Shown here one piece after another: positions 1 to 7,777 of a stretch of DNA of 64,000 nt. Source of the DNA: ZC4RG29 sp964521255 (lineage in GTDB: Bacteria; Bacteroidota; Bacteroidia; Cytophagales; Cyclobacteriaceae); NCBI GenBank assembly GCA_964521255.1, contig CAZFRM010000004.1, positions 207,592 to 271,591 on the forward strand, read 5' to 3'. Position 1 is the stretch's first letter, and every line of letters begins with the position of its first letter. The notes beneath the pieces are model-generated. The model ran no database searches. It was not told the origin of the DNA and worked only from the letters and a program-made list of their open reading frames with translations. Position numbers and translations under genes: made by a program.

Positions 1-1
1 T

Positions 2-1348
2 CCGAATGTAAATGAGCTAAGTCCTGAGGATATCACACGTATTCAAGCCGAAGCCAAGGTGCTGAGAGGCATATTTCACTTTGAAGCAAAAAAAATGTGG
101 GACATGGTACCTTATTTGGATGAATTCGCTGACCCGAATGTGGTTAAAAACGATAAGGATATTTGGCCGTTTATTGAAGCCGATTTGAAATTTGGTTATG
201 ACAGCTTACCTGAATCTATGGAAGCTATAGGAAGAATCAACAAATGGGTTGCAGGAGCTTTCTATGCCAAGGCACTGATGTTCGATAGAAAATATAGTGA
301 AGCAAAGGTTGTCCTTGAAAATGTATATGTAAATGGAAAAAATCCCGCGGGTGTGAAATTTCAACTGGCGCCTTCGTTCCAGGATAATTTCAACGATGTT
401 ATAAAGGAGAATATAGAGGAGTCGGTATTTGCTTATCAATATTCAGTCAATGATAAATCAAATGGTTTTAATGGGAGTTGGGGCGAATTAATGAACTTTC
501 CTCACAACAGTGGCCCGGCAGGTTGTTGCGGTTTTTTTCAACCCAGTTCGGAACTGGTGAATTCTTTTCGAACAGATGCAAATGGGCTTCCACTTTTAGA
601 TGGATCCTACAATGATGTTCAAAACGAAGTAAAGGATGATGAAGGAATTGAATCTGACGACGATTCGTTTACTCCTGATACTGGCAACCTTGACCCACGC
701 CTCGACTGGACGGTAGGTAGAAGAGGTATTCCTTACCTTGATTGGGGTGTTCATCCCGGCAAAGCATGGATAAGAGATCAGGGATATGGGGGTCCATATA
801 GTCCGAAGAAAAATGTTTATTTGAAGTCGCAGGAAGATGTCGTTACTGATGCAGGAAGTTGGGCGCCTGGAGTGAATTCAATCAATTTTAAGGTAATACG
901 ATTTGCTGAGATTATTTTATGGCTTGCTGAATGTGAGGTTGAGATTGGTTCACTTGCTAAGGCACGTGAATATGTTAATATGATTCGCGAACGGGCTTCC
1001 CATTCTACCGGTTTTGTCATGGAAGAAGATGGTGTAACACCTGCTGCGAAATATGCTATAAATGTTTATCCGTCGTCTGGCTATCCTTTTGATACGCAAG
1101 TAAACGCGCGCAAGGCTGTTCACTTTGAACGCAAACTTGAATTGGCTATGGAAGGTCACCGCTTCTTTGATTTAGTGAGGTGGCGAGAAGCCTCAACTAC
1201 TCTCAATGCCTATCTTACTTATGAAGAGAAAAAACGTAGAGTTTCTCTTAAAGGTGCAAAGTTCGATGAAGGCGTTGATGAATACTATCCCATTCCTCAA
1301 CATCAAATTGATTTAATAGGCGCTGATATTTTATTTCCGAATCGGTAG
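2..1348 (+). CDS. SusD/RagB-family outer-membrane glycan-binding lipoprotein, 5' end missing
   Basis: The reading frame is already open at the first base, so the N-terminus (signal peptide, lipobox, first TPR helices) lies outside the window. The visible ~448 codons look like the C-terminal two thirds of a SusD/RagB protein: a TPR-like segment, then a late RFAEIILWLAECEVEIG helix followed by AREYVNMIRERA, and the terminal block ERKLELAMEGHRFFDLVRW that is diagnostic of the family. SusD proteins sit on the cell surface as the lid of a SusC TonB-dependent channel and bind its substrate; the partner SusC should lie just upstream. The acidic insert near base 640-700 may be a ligand or metal site (inference). 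The substrate cannot be told. Confidence 0.93.
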   Translation, partial: PNVNELSPEDITRIQAEAKVLRGIFHFEAKKMWDMVPYLDEFADPNVVKNDKDIWPFIEADLKFGYDSLPESMEAIGRINKWVAGAFYAKALMFDRKYSEAKVVLENVYVNGKNPAGVKFQLAPSFQDNFNDVIKENIEESVFAYQYSVNDKSNGFNGSWGELMNFPHNSGPAGCCGFFQPSSELVNSFRTDANGLPLLDGSYNDVQNEVKDDEGIESDDDSFTPDTGNLDPRLDWTVGRRGIPYLDWGVHPGKAWIRDQGYGGPYSPKKNVYLKSQEDVVTDAGSWAPGVNSINFKVIRFAEIILWLAECEVEIGSLAKAREYVNMIRERASHSTGFVMEEDGVTPAAKYAINVYPSSGYPFDTQVNARKAVHFERKLELAMEGHRFFDLVRWREASTTLNAYLTYEEKKRRVSLKGAKFDEGVDEYYPIPQHQIDLIGADILFPNR

Positions 1349-1379
1349 ACCAAGGCATTTAATTATTCTATCATTCTAT

Positions 1380-1413
1380 ATTCTCCTAAGGAGTACGGAG
1401 TCCTTCGGAGAAT
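1380..1413 (+). terminator. Hairpin downstream of the SusD-like gene
   Basis: Arms ATTCTCC-T-AAGGA and TCCTT-C-GGAGAAT pair over 12 positions with one internal mismatch around an 8-base loop, 32 bases after the SusD stop. The tail is only moderately T-rich, so this could be a terminator or a protective 3' hairpin. Confidence 0.5.
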
Positions 1414-1431
1414 GTTCAATTATTATTTAGA

Positions 1432-1525
1432 GTCTGCTGAAAAAGATAATGTCTCAGCGCAAATCTGCGTGCATTCGATCAGCGAATTCTGCGGGAAAAG
1501 AGTGGGATTGACTTCTTCAGCAGAC
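1432..1525. repeat. 94-bp element with 10-bp terminal inverted repeats
   Basis: It starts GTCTGCTGAA and ends TTCAGCAGAC, a perfect 10-bp inverted pair. Its core AATCTGCGTGCATTCGATCA recurs exactly at about 40681-40700, again behind a GTCTGCTGAA end. It has no coding capacity and looks like a small dispersed non-autonomous element. Confidence 0.6.
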
Positions 1526-1529
1526 CCAT

Positions 1530-2300
1530 TCATATCTCATTGTTCATCTGTTTCCTGATCTTGTCCATCAGCGCTACAGGACTTTGAATCTTTTCGTCAG
1601 TTACTTTCAGATAATTTGCATATTCTTTCCGAAATCTTTTTTCATACTGTGCTGCGTTGTTTCCGCTGGGATCGTCTGCCCTGTGGCCAATGTAGGAATC
1701 ACTGCTTACAATGGCCTTGTAATGTTTCTTATGATATTCTACATACGATGCGAGATGAGGAACCTGGTACTTTACATGTCCCAGCTCATGCGACAGAACC
1801 AACAACGCTTGATTGACAATCCATATTTTAACGGAAACGGTAAGCTCTCCATATTCTGATTGGTAGGCGTCATGATCATTTTCTCCTTGAGCGATGTAGG
1901 TTGTGCCCCAGGCTTTAACTTCCGTTGCGTCTTTAGGAATGAATTTAACATAAACATTAACAGATCTTCCTTTATTGTCTTTGATGGTATCAATTTCAGC
2001 ATAAAGGTCCGGAGCAATGGCTTTGAATTGACGCAATAAACTTTCCGTCAATGCGTGATAGGAAATTGTATTTTCAATGGAGGCAATTTTTGCAACAATG
2101 TTTCTGCGCTTCGATCCATCCAAATCATTGTTCTGGTTAAGAATTGCCCGAAGGTTATTAAGGGATTCCGTTAATTGATTGATTTCGTTTTCATATCCGT
2201 TTTTAATTTCGGCTGATACATTATATAGTGTGGTGATGAGAGTAAAAAGAAACACATACTTGACAATAGCAAGTGAGTTTTGTCTGACAGGATTTTTCAT
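1530..2300 (-). CDS. Exported putative zinc metallopeptidase-like protein with HELGH motif
   Basis: About 256 residues. The start is set at the methionine of MKNPVRQNSL because it gives a compact signal peptide ending near NVSA; the upstream in-frame methionines would bury it. After a short coiled-coil-prone stretch (ENEINQLTESLNNLRAIL), a motif VLSHELGHVKY near residue 180 matches the HExxH zinc-binding helix of gluzincin or metzincin-type peptidases. I cannot place it in a named family and see no certain third zinc ligand, so the activity is an inference; it may be a DUF4157-like or other HELGH protein. It probably acts in the periplasm. It is transcribed away from the kinase cluster, sharing its upstream gap. 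Confidence 0.7.
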   Translation of the reverse strand: MKNPVRQNSLAIVKYVFLFTLITTLYNVSAEIKNGYENEINQLTESLNNLRAILNQNNDLDGSKRRNIVAKIASIENTISYHALTESLLRQFKAIAPDLYAEIDTIKDNKGRSVNVYVKFIPKDATEVKAWGTTYIAQGENDHDAYQSEYGELTVSVKIWIVNQALLVLSHELGHVKYQVPHLASYVEYHKKHYKAIVSSDSYIGHRADDPSGNNAAQYEKRFRKEYANYLKVTDEKIQSPVALMDKIRKQMNNEI

Positions 2301-2343
2301 GGCGTTAAAATTTATGTGCGACATATCTTTGGTTCGATGACCG

Positions 2344-2381
2344 AAAGTATACGGGCTCACAACGCCAAAAATTTTTACTAG
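2344..2381. repeat. Upstream block duplicated at 6475-6512
   Basis: The core CTCACAAyGCCAAAAATTTT is nearly identical here and at 6475-6512, with the same AAAGTAyAC in front. On the minus strand both copies read TTTTTGGC followed about 15 bases later by a TAC-TTT box, so the block may be a promoter reading toward the HELGH gene. The second copy has no obvious minus-strand gene. Confidence 0.5.
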
Positions 2382-2568
2382 CCTAAGTGATCGGGCTTAT
2401 CAACACATAGCAACGTTAGTGGTAGTTTGGTATTTAGTCGTCGAAAGGAAACGCCATTAACTAATGAATGCCGTTCGTAGATACTATTGCTTCTTTAGGT
2501 TGCGCAATAGGTTATTTGAAATGTAGGTGATGATATAGACTGATAACTATCTTGATTAAGTGGATATT

Positions 2569-2622
2569 GTAGACGAAGACCATTCGTAGACGAAGACAAA
2601 TGGTTGGTCTACCATTCGTCTA
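2569..2622 (+). promoter_or_regulatory. Cluster of TAGACGAA sites upstream of the kinase operon
   Basis: The sites are GTAGACGAA at 2569-2577, ATTCGTAGACGAA at 2582-2594 and the inverted copy ATTCGTCTA at 2614-2622, with a further half-like copy GTTCGTAGA at 2473-2481. The same motif set lies before the LytTR regulator gene (6741-6798). The arrangement upstream of a promoter-like box suggests an operator for the cognate response regulator. The motif does not match the classical LytTR 9-bp direct repeat, so the binder is inferred. Confidence 0.55.
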
Positions 2623-2649
2623 TAAATTACCTGGAAGCCGGGATGATGA

Positions 2650-2671
2650 GACTTATTTACTATCTTTAGTA
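2650..2671 (+). promoter_or_regulatory. Promoter-like -7 region of the kinase operon
   Basis: TATCTTTA at 2661-2668 matches the Bacteroidota -7 consensus TAnnTTTG in seven of eight positions. The 22-base surround is repeated with one mismatch at 6824-6845, before the response-regulator gene, with the same distance order to the TAGACGAA cluster. No clear -33 TTG is visible. Confidence 0.5.
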
Positions 2672-2694
2672 TACTCCCTTAAAAAAGTATCACG

Positions 2695-3765
2695 TTGTAT
2701 AATTTCATCTTCTCCAACCGTGTTTTCTACTGGCTGAGCCGGCATCTCGTATTCTGGATAGCGATTTGCCTTTGGATGTTGCTCATAGCTTTTATTGACC
2801 ATAACCGGCTCTACTTTATTGGCATTTATCATATACTTCCTATATGCATTCTCACTACGTACATAACCCTCTATTTTTTAATACCCCGGTATCTCCTTCA
2901 AAAAAAATACCGGACGTTTATACTTGTAATGGTGAGCTTAGTTATCCTTTATTCTATACTTTTTATTTTTAATCCTATGCTCTATTTTCTAAGCCCTGAG
3001 AGATTTGCCTCAAATTACGCCACTATTTTCAATAACGTTTTTGATAAGCAAGATCTTATTGTGTGGAAGATCGGACAGTGGGATGCCATGGGACAAACAA
3101 TGACTTTTAGTGGATTTGCTGGAGTTATAAAACTTATGAAGCTTTATTATCTTGAGAATTCAGAAAACAAACGACTCCAGGAGCAAAAAGTAAACCATGA
3201 GCTTCAGTTGCTTAAATCACAACTTAACTCCCGTTTTCTTTTTGATACACTGAAAAGTATTCAGCAACGTGTTCGAAAGAATTCTCCCGACTCATCAGGT
3301 TTAATCCTCAACCTTTCGGATTTGCTGAGTTACATCTTGTATGAGAATAATGAAAAAGAGGTTGCATTAAATAAAGAGATTGAGATTATTGAAGACTATC
3401 TCAAACTTGAAAACGAAAGTCATGGTAACAAGCTCGATATTAGTGTAACACAGCAAGGTGAGATTGCAGAGAAGAAAATTGTACCCTTAGTGCTCCTGCC
3501 TTTAGTGGAAAGTTGCTTTGAGCATTCTTCAGCCCGACCCAGGAAAGGTGCCGGTATTTTCCTTGATTTCGATGTAACCGGGCTGGTGCTTAAAGTCACG
3601 TTGAAGATCAACAATCTCAGGAGCTTCAGTAATGAGATCTTTCAAAAAAGCATACGCATCAAGAATGTTAAGCAGCGGCTGAATTCTTTTTACTCCGGGA
3701 AACACCACCTTGAGATAATGGAAGACAATCAGAATTTTATTGTTCGACTGGAACTTGGCTTGTAA
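2695..3765 (+). CDS. LytS-like sensor kinase homologue lacking the catalytic residues (pseudokinase)
   Basis: 356 residues, TTG start. A stop lies in frame at 2680 and the first residues YNFIFSNRVFYWLSRH align with the starts of the two downstream paralogues, which supports TTG. Four membrane segments fill residues 1-160, then a His_kinase (PF06580-type) region. Where the paralogues have HPHFLFN this protein has NSRFLFD, so the phospho-accepting His is Arg180. The N-box VENAFKH is VESCFEH (Asn to Ser273), and the GIGLMNAKKRL G-box is replaced by SIRIKNVKQRL. Autophosphorylation is therefore unlikely; a regulatory or heterodimer role is inferred. The coding frame is intact over its full length, which argues against a decaying gene. 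First gene of a tandem kinase operon. Confidence 0.88.
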   Translation: MYNFIFSNRVFYWLSRHLVFWIAICLWMLLIAFIDHNRLYFIGIYHILPICILTTYITLYFLIPRYLLQKKYRTFILVMVSLVILYSILFIFNPMLYFLSPERFASNYATIFNNVFDKQDLIVWKIGQWDAMGQTMTFSGFAGVIKLMKLYYLENSENKRLQEQKVNHELQLLKSQLNSRFLFDTLKSIQQRVRKNSPDSSGLILNLSDLLSYILYENNEKEVALNKEIEIIEDYLKLENESHGNKLDISVTQQGEIAEKKIVPLVLLPLVESCFEHSSARPRKGAGIFLDFDVTGLVLKVTLKINNLRSFSNEIFQKSIRIKNVKQRLNSFYSGKHHLEIMEDNQNFIVRLELGL

Positions 3766-3774
3766 TTACTGCTG

Positions 3775-4983
3775 ATGAAACTAAATTCTTTCATATACTC
3801 TGATCAGCTCTCATGGCGCATTTCACGTCATGTTGCTTTCTGGGTGGCGTGGTTCTTTTTTCTTTTTTCAAATTGGACTGGCATATGGATGTCGAACGAC
3901 ATACGTACGATCATTCAATGGGACTTTTATGGAACTGTTCGTCGTGTATTGCCGTTGATACCGTTCTGTTATTTTATCCTTTATTTTGTTATGCCTCGTT
4001 TTTTCATGCGTCGGTCCTATGGATGGGGTCTCATTCTGCTTGCCGTCGCTTTTGTGGCATTTTATTATTTGCAATATCTGACGCTTAAGCTGGTTGATCC
4101 ATTGGATTTTATTGAAGCCGATAAAATTTCCCATCCTATTAACAACAATGAAGCAAGGCTGAAAGAAATATCCTTATCCTTATTGATGAATCATAGCGGG
4201 GCAATTGCCTGCTGCGCCGTTATGGAATCGCTCAGGTTCCTAAGGGTCTGGTACATTAAGCAACAGGAAAATGTAGCGCTGATGCGTGAGAATGCTATCG
4301 CAGAACTTCAACTGCTCAAGGCGCAGGTTCATCCTCATTTTTTGTTTAACACGTTGAACAATATTTATTCATTCACCTTATCAGGATCCTCAACCGCAGG
4401 TGACTTGATCGAAAAGTTATCTGCCATACTGCATTACATGATTTTAGAAGGAGAGAAAGCGTTCGTTCCATTGGAAAAGGAAATTCAAATGCTGATGGAT
4501 TACATTAGTCTTGAAAAAGTTCGATACGGTGAGAGGCTCGATATTAGAACGGATGTTAGAGGGGAACTACGAAATAAATTAATTGCACCCTTGCTCATGA
4601 TCCCCTTCGTTGAGAATGCTTTCAAACATGGTTCAAGCAAATTGCTCAAGGATCCGAAGGTGAGGCTTTCTATTCGTATTGAGAATGATAACTTGTTTTT
4701 TGAATTGATCAATAATAAACCGGTAGATATAGATCAGTCAATACGAACCAATGGTAAAGGCGGTATCGGCTTAATGAATGCTAAAAAGAGATTACAACTT
4801 CTCTACCCGGGAGCACATCAACTTAAAGTAGAATCAACTGAATCTGCTTTTTCTGTTATGATGACCATAACAATCCTGGAGGTTAACGCACCCAATGGCA
4901 ATGGAGTGACCGACCCGAAGCATAGGCTGTCCTATGAAAACATTGATAATGAAAATAGTTTACCAACTGTAGTGTTATCGTAA
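3775..4983 (+). CDS. LytS/YehU-like membrane sensor histidine kinase (copy 2)
   Basis: 402 residues, starting 9 bases after the pseudokinase stop. Four hydrophobic segments in residues 18-170 form the sensor; the cytoplasmic part carries the intact signature QVHPHFLFNTLNN with His188 as phospho-acceptor, the N-box FVENAFKHGSS and the glycine box GGIGLMNAKKRL of the HATPase domain. It would pass phosphate to a LytTR response regulator, most plausibly the one at 6898. About 70 percent of positions look identical to the next gene, so the two arose by a recent tandem duplication. The membrane-embedded sensor offers no recognised ligand domain, so the signal is unknown. Confidence 0.93.
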   Translation: MKLNSFIYSDQLSWRISRHVAFWVAWFFFLFSNWTGIWMSNDIRTIIQWDFYGTVRRVLPLIPFCYFILYFVMPRFFMRRSYGWGLILLAVAFVAFYYLQYLTLKLVDPLDFIEADKISHPINNNEARLKEISLSLLMNHSGAIACCAVMESLRFLRVWYIKQQENVALMRENAIAELQLLKAQVHPHFLFNTLNNIYSFTLSGSSTAGDLIEKLSAILHYMILEGEKAFVPLEKEIQMLMDYISLEKVRYGERLDIRTDVRGELRNKLIAPLLMIPFVENAFKHGSSKLLKDPKVRLSIRIENDNLFFELINNKPVDIDQSIRTNGKGGIGLMNAKKRLQLLYPGAHQLKVESTESAFSVMMTITILEVNAPNGNGVTDPKHRLSYENIDNENSLPTVVLS

Positions 4984-5059
4984 ATGCAATATTTAAAAGG
5001 CAAGGACGATCAAAACTATGTTGTTAAATTGGAACTATCCTTGTAATGGTATCAAAAAC

Positions 5060-6226
5060 ATGATGCTCAACGCTTTTATATTCTCTGACCAATTGTCATA
5101 CCGCATTCAACGTCATATTGCGTTTTGGCTTGTCTGGTTCTTTTTCCTTTTTTCAAATTGGGCAGGTATATTTATGTCGAACGACATAAGTACAATAATT
5201 CAGATTGACTTTTATGCAACCGTTAATCGGGTTTTGCCGATGGTTCCGTTCTGTTATTTTATTATTTATTTCGTTATACCCCGATTTATCATCCCGCGTA
5301 ACTTTGGCTGGGCAATCGTTTTGATTTCAGTCTCTTTTGTAGCATTCTATTTTTTGCAATTTCTAAGTCTTAAGCTAATTAATCCATATGAAATAATTGA
5401 TTTACAAGAAACGATATCAAAAGATGCGGCATGGATGAAAAAGGCATCATTGGGATTATTGGTGAATCATAGTGGTGCAATTGCGTGCTGTGCCGTTATG
5501 TTATCGATCAAGTTTCTGAAAGTCTGGTATATTAAGCAGGAAGAAAATGTAGCGCTGATGCGCGAGAATGCCGTAGCCGAACTTCAACAATTAAAGGCGC
5601 AGGTTCATCCACATTTTTTATTCAACACATTGAACAATATTTATTCTTTTACGCTGTCAAAATCTGCATCTGCGAGTGATCTCATAGAAAAATTATCCGG
5701 CATTCTCCACTATATGATTTCAGAGGGAGAGAAAGCGTTCGTTCCGTTGGAGAAAGAAATTCAAATGTTGTCGGATTACATCAGCCTTGAAAAGGTTCGC
5801 TATGGTGAAAGACTCGATATTAAAACAGATGTTAGCGGGGAATTAGAAAATAAATTTATTGCACCGCTCCTTATGATACCCTTCGTTGAAAATGCTTTTA
5901 AGCATGGTTCAAGTAAACTTCTCAAAGATCCTAAAGTAAGGCTTTCCATTCGTGTTGAAGATGATAACTTGTTTTTTGAATTGATGAATAATAAACCGAT
6001 GGATGTTGAACATCCTCTCAGGCCAAATGGTAAAGGAGGTATCGGTTTAAAGAACGCAAAAAAAAGATTGGAGCTCCTTTATCCCGGGCAACATCAACTC
6101 AAAATAGAATCGACTGAATCCAATTTTTCTGTCAGGATGAACATCTCAATAGTAGCGGTTAAGAGGGAGAGCACCGTGAACACCTCGCGCTATAAGAAAA
6201 CTCCATTGGTAAGTGCACCAGCTTGA
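5060..6226 (+). CDS. LytS/YehU-like membrane sensor histidine kinase (copy 3)
   Basis: The open frame begins at 5018, but alignment with copy 2 places the start at the methionine pair at 5060/5063 (MMLNAFIFSDQL). It has four membrane segments, then QVHPHFLFNTLNN, the N-box FVENAFKHGSS and GGIGLKNAKKRL, all intact. It follows copy 2 in the same direction with a short gap, so it is probably co-transcribed. The divergence from copy 2 is concentrated in the stretch after the third membrane segment (ENDxxx region around residues 105-130) and at the C-terminal tail, as expected if the sensors have specialised. Confidence 0.93.
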   Translation: MMLNAFIFSDQLSYRIQRHIAFWLVWFFFLFSNWAGIFMSNDISTIIQIDFYATVNRVLPMVPFCYFIIYFVIPRFIIPRNFGWAIVLISVSFVAFYFLQFLSLKLINPYEIIDLQETISKDAAWMKKASLGLLVNHSGAIACCAVMLSIKFLKVWYIKQEENVALMRENAVAELQQLKAQVHPHFLFNTLNNIYSFTLSKSASASDLIEKLSGILHYMISEGEKAFVPLEKEIQMLSDYISLEKVRYGERLDIKTDVSGELENKFIAPLLMIPFVENAFKHGSSKLLKDPKVRLSIRVEDDNLFFELMNNKPMDVEHPLRPNGKGGIGLKNAKKRLELLYPGQHQLKIESTESNFSVRMNISIVAVKRESTVNTSRYKKTPLVSAPA

Positions 6227-6313
6227 ACGCAGCACACTTATTCACCCGATAGCTATCGGATCAATATTCACCCATTCTATTATTCACTCATCCACTTCAT
6301 TGTCTCTATGAAA

Positions 6314-6350
6314 GAGCCACGCCTCCCGCCTGGAAGCATGGCTTCTTTTT
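6314..6350 (+). terminator. Intrinsic terminator after the kinase cluster
   Basis: AGCCACGC (6315-6322) pairs with GCATGGCT (6336-6343) with one mismatch, followed by TCTTTTT. It ends the three-kinase operon and separates it from the response-regulator gene. Confidence 0.65.
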
Positions 6351-6474
6351 CAACTATAACGTTTAACCCAAACGTTATTTACTGTTAAGCTTCTCTTCTC
6401 AAGAAGAAAAGACAGCTATAGATTTATTGACGTTTTAAATTTTGAGCGAGATGTCTACTTCTCTTTCAATATGC

Positions 6475-6512
6475 AAAAGTACACCCCTCACAATGCCAAA
6501 AATTTTTGTTAG
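6475..6512. repeat. Second copy of the 2344-2381 upstream block
   Basis: See 2344-2381. The minus strand here reads TTTTTGGC, then TACTTTTG, an exact TAnnTTTG box, directed into the gap behind the third kinase where no gene is seen. Just upstream lies the perfect palindrome CCGATAGCTATCGG at 6246-6259. The rest of the 6227-6740 gap shows nothing codable. Confidence 0.45.
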
Positions 6513-6740
6513 ACAAGAGAGCATTAATTGACACCATACAGCAGATTATTTATGATGAAGTTAATTCGTCGTTGAAAATGGACGCTTCATTCATACGAAT
6601 GCCATTAGTCGACAGACGATACTCTTTGTATTTATGAGAAGGTAAATCTGAAGTAACCCTATGAAATTGCATTTTTAAAACCCATCGAGCATCTGATTGA
6701 TGAAGAGTACCTGAAATCTGGGAGGCTTTGTAATAGGATT

Positions 6741-6798
6741 GTAGACGAATACCATTCATAGATGAAGTTGAGTTTTCCGGCTAAGGTTCGTCTACGAA
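6741..6798 (+). promoter_or_regulatory. TAGACGAA site cluster upstream of the response regulator
   Basis: GTAGACGAAT at 6741-6750, a diverged CCATTCATAGATGAAG at 6752-6767 and the inverted TTCGTCTACGAAT at 6786-6798 mirror the set at 2569-2622. This suggests common control of the kinases and the regulator, possibly autoregulation. Confidence 0.55.
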
Positions 6799-6823
6799 TG
6801 AAAAAATCGGGTAGTACGCTCAA

Positions 6824-6845
6824 GACTTATTTCCTATCTTTAGTA
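6824..6845 (+). promoter_or_regulatory. Promoter-like -7 region of the response-regulator gene
   Basis: CTATCTTTAGTA recurs here as at 2660-2671 within a 22-base block with one mismatch. The -7-like box TATCTTTA is at 6835-6842, about 55 bases before the ATG at 6898. Confidence 0.5.
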
Positions 6846-6897
6846 AGTTGAATGTGGAGCACTGAATTTATGGTATTACCCGATAAACTTCCTTCCT

Positions 6898-7626
6898 ATG
6901 CCCACGCTAAAAAAAATAACTTGCCTTGCAGTTGATGATGAACCACCGGCTTTGGCTGTTATAGAAAATCACATTCGCTGTATCCCAGCATTGGAATTGA
7001 TTGGTACCTGTAACAATGCAGTTGAAGCCATCGAAAAACTTCAGCAGCACCCGGTGGATTTAATCTTCCTGGATATACAAATGCCGCAGATCCTTGGAAC
7101 TGATTTTGTACGAACATTAAAGAATCCGCCAAAGGTTATTTTCACCACGGCCTTCCGGAAATTCGCTGTAGAAGGTTTTGAACTTAACGCCGTTGACTAT
7201 TTATTAAAGCCTATTTCATTTGAACGTTTTCTTAAGGCCGTAAATAAAGTGATGGACACTTCGTTAGTTCCAACGCCCGCATTAGTTGCCACAGAAAATC
7301 ATAAAGACCCTGTTGAGCAGCATCTTTATTTCCGTTCCAACCGAAAGATGATTAAGGTTTCACTGGATGAGATACTTTACATTGAAAGTTTGAAAGATTA
7401 CATCAAAGTAGTGACGCCGACAAAAACTATTATTACAAAGCAATCCATATCCTCATTGGAAGATTCACTGCCCAGGGAAAATTTTGTCAGGATTCACCGT
7501 TCATTCATTATCTCGCTCAACAAAATTGAATCGTACAACAGTGAGATGGTGGAGATTGCCAGGAAAGAATTTCCCATCAGCAGAATGTATAAGCATGAGG
7601 TGGAGAAGATTCTGCATGCTCATTAA
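6898..7626 (+). CDS. LytTR-family response regulator
   Basis: 242 residues. The receiver domain (about 7-125) has the acidic pair DDE at 13-15, phospho-acceptor Asp59 in LIFLDIQMP, the switch Thr in FTTAF and the Lys of LLKPI. A LytTR DNA-binding domain follows (about 145-240), with the typical ILYIESLKDYIKV and FVRIHRSFIISLNKIE signatures. It has its own promoter-like region but shares the upstream motifs with the kinase operon, so it is the probable partner of the kinases at 3775 and 5060. The target genes are not visible apart from likely autoregulation. Confidence 0.95.
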   Translation: MPTLKKITCLAVDDEPPALAVIENHIRCIPALELIGTCNNAVEAIEKLQQHPVDLIFLDIQMPQILGTDFVRTLKNPPKVIFTTAFRKFAVEGFELNAVDYLLKPISFERFLKAVNKVMDTSLVPTPALVATENHKDPVEQHLYFRSNRKMIKVSLDEILYIESLKDYIKVVTPTKTIITKQSISSLEDSLPRENFVRIHRSFIISLNKIESYNSEMVEIARKEFPISRMYKHEVEKILHAH

Positions 7627-7706
7627 TGTTAGAAAAAAGGAAATCACAAAAAGAGAGGCAAATAGAAATAACTTTATTATCCATCGACTCATTAACCAAC
7701 AACAAA

Positions 7707-7736
7707 GCGCCGCATTCCTGAATGGAAATGCGGCGC
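7707..7736. terminator. Bidirectional terminator hairpin
   Basis: GCGCCGCATT (7707-7716) and AATGCGGCGC (7727-7736) form a perfect 10-bp GC-rich stem with a 10-base loop between two convergent genes. Confidence 0.7.
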
Positions 7737-7777
7737 CGACTTAATCATCAATTTTTTCTGTCGGTCAAACCAACTGC

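Noticed and set aside
6870..6935. Short leader peptide overlapping the LytTR start
   Set aside because: 21 codons with no supporting ribosome site; probably chance.
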